Shown in pieces: positions 61,085 through 64,000 of a DNA stretch of 64,000 nucleotides. The position numbers were made by a program, and so were the translations under genes. Positions within the stretch are counted from its first letter, which is position 1. Each line of letters opens with the position of its first letter. Below the pieces are notes generated by a model. That model saw nothing but the letters and a program-made list of their open reading frames with translations. It was not told where the DNA came from and did not search any database. The DNA comes from Ashinkailepas kermadecensis (Eukaryota; Arthropoda; Thecostraca; Neolepadidae), in assembly GCA_034440615.1 (NCBI GenBank), contig JAOTOM010001601.1, positions 1 through 64,000 of the forward strand, written 5' to 3'.

Positions 61085-62190
61085 TCGGTTGGGGTCTAAT
61101 CATCTGGCCCAGGTCACCAATGTTATGGCACATGCACATCCTTGTCACTGATGCTGTTATTGTCGCAACACCACTATCCTACCACCTCCAAATTCAGTTG
61201 TGCGTAACAATTTCGTTCCTATTGGCATAATAGTTTTGAAGAACAAATTGGCTTGCGACTATATGTGCCATTTCGAGGGCTCTATATTATCACGGGTTGA
61301 CGTCATTTCCTCAGACTGATTCGTGCTCGATCGATGCTGTTATCGGGTATGTGACTACACTCTGGAATTCAGAATGATGCAACTTTTTGCAGCTCACCCG
61401 AGCAAATTTCTAGATAGAGGAGCAATATATCGTCCCATCTCACGCCATGGTGAGCCATTTTCAACACAGGAAACGGCCTTGCATCACGACGAACTACAGC
61501 AGTTCAGCTACCACACCACTGTAGCAGACCACTGTAGCAGACCACTGTAGCAGACCACTGTAGCAGACCACTGTAGCAGACCACTGTAGCAGACCACTTT
61601 AGCAGATCACTGCAGAACACTAGTAACACACCACTATAGCAGACCACTGTACCAGGCCATTGCAACAGACCACTACACCAGGTCACTGCAACAGACCACT
61701 GTACCAGACTACTGTAGCAGCCACTGAACCAGACCACTGTACCAGACCAATGCACCAGGCCATTGTGCCAGACCACTGAAGCAGACTACTGGACCAGACC
61801 ACTGCACCAGATCACTGCACCAGACCACTGTACCAGAACGCTGTACCAGACCATTGTAGCACACCACCACTGCGTCACACCACTGTAGCAGACCACTGTA
61901 GCAGACTAGTGTACCAGACCATTGTAGCACACCACCACTGCGTCACACCACTGTAGCAGACCACTGTAGCAGACTAGGTGTACCAGACCATTGTAGCACA
62001 CCACCACTGCGTCACACCACTGTAGCAGACCACTGTAGCAGACTAGTGTACTAGATCACCGTACCAGACGACTGTGCACAGACTACTGCACCAAGCCACT
62101 GTACCAGGCCACTGTAGCACACCACCACTGCATCAGACCACTGTAGCACTGCCATAGCCCCAGGAAGATAATTCAAGTTTTGTCTACACC
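61085..62190 (+). repeat. Duplicated segment, copy B, right of the transposon, with 13-bp array
   Basis: This matches copy A from about 54.89 to 55.6 kb: CCCAGGTCACCAATGTTATG, TCGATGCTGTTATCGGGTAT, TCAGCTACCACACCACTGTA, then GCCATAGCCCCAGGAAG. The (GTAGCAGACCACT)n array (about 61515-62140) is over twice as long as in copy A. An internal block of about 63 bp (ACCATTGTAGCACACCACCA onward) is repeated three times at 61850-62055. Confidence 0.75.
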
Positions 62191-62665
62191 ATGCAGTATT
62201 CCGTGTGGTAGGGTGCGTGTCGATGTGTGGTCGGGAGTAGCGCCAGTATTCCGTGTGGCAGGGTGCGTGCCGATGTGTGGTCGGGAGTAGCGCCAGTATT
62301 CCGTGTGGCAGGGTGCGTGCCGATGTGTGGTCGGGAGTAGCGCCAGTATTCCGTGTGGCAGGGTGCGTGCCGATGTGTGGTCGGGAGTAGCGCCAGTATT
62401 CCGTGTGGCAGGGTGCCTGCCGATGTGTGGTCGGGGGGCCAGTATTCCGTGTGGCGGGTGCCTGCCGATGTGTGGTCGGGAGTAGCGCCAGTATTCCGTG
62501 TGGCAGGGTGCGTGTGGGGGTAGCGCCAGTATTCCGTGTGGCAGGGTGCCTGCCGATGTGTGGTCGGGAGTAGCGCCAGTATTCCGTGTGGCAGGGTGCG
62601 TGCCCATGTGTGGTCGGGAGTAGCGCCAGTATTCCGTGTGGCAGGGTGCGTGCAAGGGTTTGGCG
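62191..62665 (+). repeat. 50-bp minisatellite inside copy B
   Basis: CAGTATTCCGTGTGGCAGGG starts at 62193, 62243, 62293, 62343 and 62393; then come two shortened units and full units to about 62665, about 9-10 in all. Each unit also has TGCGTGCCGATGTGTGGTCG. In copy A the position holds a single GCAGTATTCCG with no array, so it arose after the segmental duplication. Confidence 0.9.
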
Positions 62666-63000
62666 GGGAGGAGCGCTGGGTAAATTTTGCTATTGAGCTC
62701 TAGAGCTGAAATGGAAACATTAAGCTTGGGAATTTCTGGGTTTTGTAATTTAGATGCCTGTATCGAGAACATTATCCAAAGTCAACCGGAACCGACAGTC
62801 ACCACGATGTAATATGTGATGAGAGTCACTGTTATGCTACTGGCCCGCCACCTCGTGTCTCCGCAACATATGTACAGATTCCATACATTCGAACGGTAGT
62901 AGATATATCGGGAAGTTTTTTCAGCGTAAATAATGGTAAATGATCACAAATTAATAACCTTGACGACGTATTGGTTACCGGTGACCTCATAGATCATGGC
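62666..63000 (+). repeat. End of duplicated segment, copy B
   Basis: After about 150 bp not found in copy A (62666-62820), the similarity resumes: CCGCCACCTCGTGTCTCCGC, then AACATATGTA, TCGGGAAG, GCGTAAATAATGGTAAAT and ACCGGTGACCT. This corresponds to about 55.63-55.79 kb. Confidence 0.65.
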
Positions 63001-63274
63001 AAATAAGAATATCCCACTGGTTTCTAGCCACATGCTGCCCTGGAATGATGAATTCGTAGGATCCAAATATTGGATGCTCGCAACAGTCACGGACAGCCGT
63101 TGGTGTTGCCGTTGGATTTGTGTGGTACTGTTGCCGTTGGATTTGTGTGGTACTGTTGCCGTTGGTTGAGCTGTTGTCAGGAGCGTTCACAAGGCGGTAC
63201 ATGCTTACAGTCTGAAATGTCACCAGGACCTAAAGACACGCCTAAACCCGTGCACCTGCTACATAGTGTTGCAA
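63001..63274. other. Spacer with a 30-bp tandem duplication
   Basis: GTTGCCGTTGGATTTGTGTG followed by GTACT is present twice in tandem near 63104-63160, with a third partial copy. No gene. Confidence 0.5.
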
Positions 63275-63885
63275 ATCGCCAGCGTCGAGTCAAGGAGCGG
63301 CGGTGAACAGTAGAGGAGTAGCGATGGACAGTCGAGGAGCGGCGGTGGACAGTCGATGAGCGGCGGTAGACAGTCGAGGAGCGGCGGTGGACAGTCGATG
63401 AGCGGTGGTAGACAGTCGAGGAGTGGCGGTGGACAGTCGAGGAGCGGCGGTGTACAGTCGAGGAGCGACGGTGGACAGTCGAGGAGTGGCGGTGGACAGT
63501 TCAGGATTGACTGAAAGCCGGTGCGGCAGAGCGGTGATGGACAGTAGAGTAGCTGTGGTGGACAGTCGAGGAGTGGCCATGGACAGCCGAGAAGCGGCGG
63601 TGGACAGTCGAGGAGCGGCGGTGGACAGTCGAGGAGCGGAGGTGGACAGTTAAGGAGCAGCGGTGGACAGTCCAGCAGTGGCGGTGGACAGTTCAAGAAT
63701 GACTGAGAGCCGGTGCGGCAGAGCGGTGATGGACAGTAGAGTAGCTGTGGTGGACAGTCGAGAAGAGGCCATGGACAGCCGAGAAGCGGCGGTGGGCAGT
63801 CGAGGAGCGGCGGTGGACAGTCGAGGAGCGGCCATGGACAGTCAAGAAGTGGCGGTGGACAGTTCAGGAATGACGGAGGGCCGGT
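63275..63885 (+). repeat. 21-bp minisatellite with about 192-bp superunit
   Basis: The same 21-mer as at 56.8 kb (GAGGAGCGGCGGTGGACAGTC). The junction phrase GGACAGTTCARGANTGACTG, followed by AGCCGGTGCGGCAGAGCGGTGATGG, occurs near 63493 and 63685, so about nine 21-mers plus the junction form a 192-bp higher-order unit. A third junction (GTTCAGGAATGACGG) closes the array. Confidence 0.9.
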
Positions 63886-64000
63886 ACGGCAGAACACCAG
63901 CCGGCCTGCAATCGACCCGGCGGGGCCGATTTGGGCCAGTGGGCTGCACTCCTCCTCCGTTCCTCCTTCCACTCTCCCAATCCTGATGCTCAGCGATCGG
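63886..64000. other. Window end, anonymous
   Basis: GC-moderate unique sequence. Possibly the start of a third copy of the duplicated segment, but the landmark ATAGTTCGCACGGC is not reached. Confidence 0.3.

Overview
This is eukaryotic DNA, most likely from an invertebrate animal with a repeat-rich genome. No intact host gene can be supported. There is no run of dense codons, no operon layout, and most long open frames lie inside tandem repeats. The evidence is a set of animal-type transposable elements (an XPG/FEN-nuclease-encoding DNA transposon with a Tesmin-type cysteine domain, a Penelope-like reverse transcriptase relic, hAT-like and TTAA-flanked short elements, two tRNA-derived SINEs) and more than twenty micro- and minisatellites. 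The species cannot be named from the sequence; a marine invertebrate (lancelet, mollusc or similar) or a chelicerate would fit.

Layout. 1-9.4 kb: mostly anonymous sequence, with a CRE/CCAAT/TATA-like cluster at 2.3 kb, a TTAA-flanked piggyBac-like short element at 3.42-4.12 kb and a decayed Penelope-like RT at 5.6-6.1 kb. 9.4-18 kb: a chain of minisatellites (38, 67, 37, 39, 11 and 24 bp units) and a hAT-like MITE at 13.4 kb. 18-27 kb: a second TTAA element at 21.0 kb and about 1 kb of polypurine hexamer repeat at 22.3-23.3 kb. 27-31.5 kb: a 30-bp minisatellite split by a SINE, followed by CTCCCT, 9-bp, 12-bp and 51-bp arrays. 32-45.5 kb: a 1.6-kb element rich in AGGTCA half-sites, a minus-strand SINE with a long TA tail, a CpG island at 41.7-42.2 kb, a 34-bp array with a TC tract, and the third TTAA element. 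45.5-53.4 kb: degenerate arrays, anonymous sequence and an 0.8-kb foldback element.

54.3-64 kb is the most informative part. A segment of roughly 1.2 kb occurs twice. Copy A (about 54.64-55.79 kb) is uninterrupted. Copy B (57.19-63.0 kb) is split by a 3,677-bp transposon (57408-61084). Comparing the two gives the exact insertion point: a 3-bp target duplication (TCG; TTG in the empty copy) and long inverted repeats of about 190-200 bp starting TAGTCAGGTTCAC. The transposon carries one gene broken by two reading-frame changes. Its conserved blocks, in order, are an uncharacterised multicopy-type domain, all five acidic motif clusters of a FEN1/XPG-like nuclease, and a nine-cysteine Tesmin/CXC-like domain. 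The 3-bp duplication plus XPG nuclease plus cysteine cluster best fits the Academ superfamily.

All identities here are by eye. No alignment, codon statistics or database search was run.
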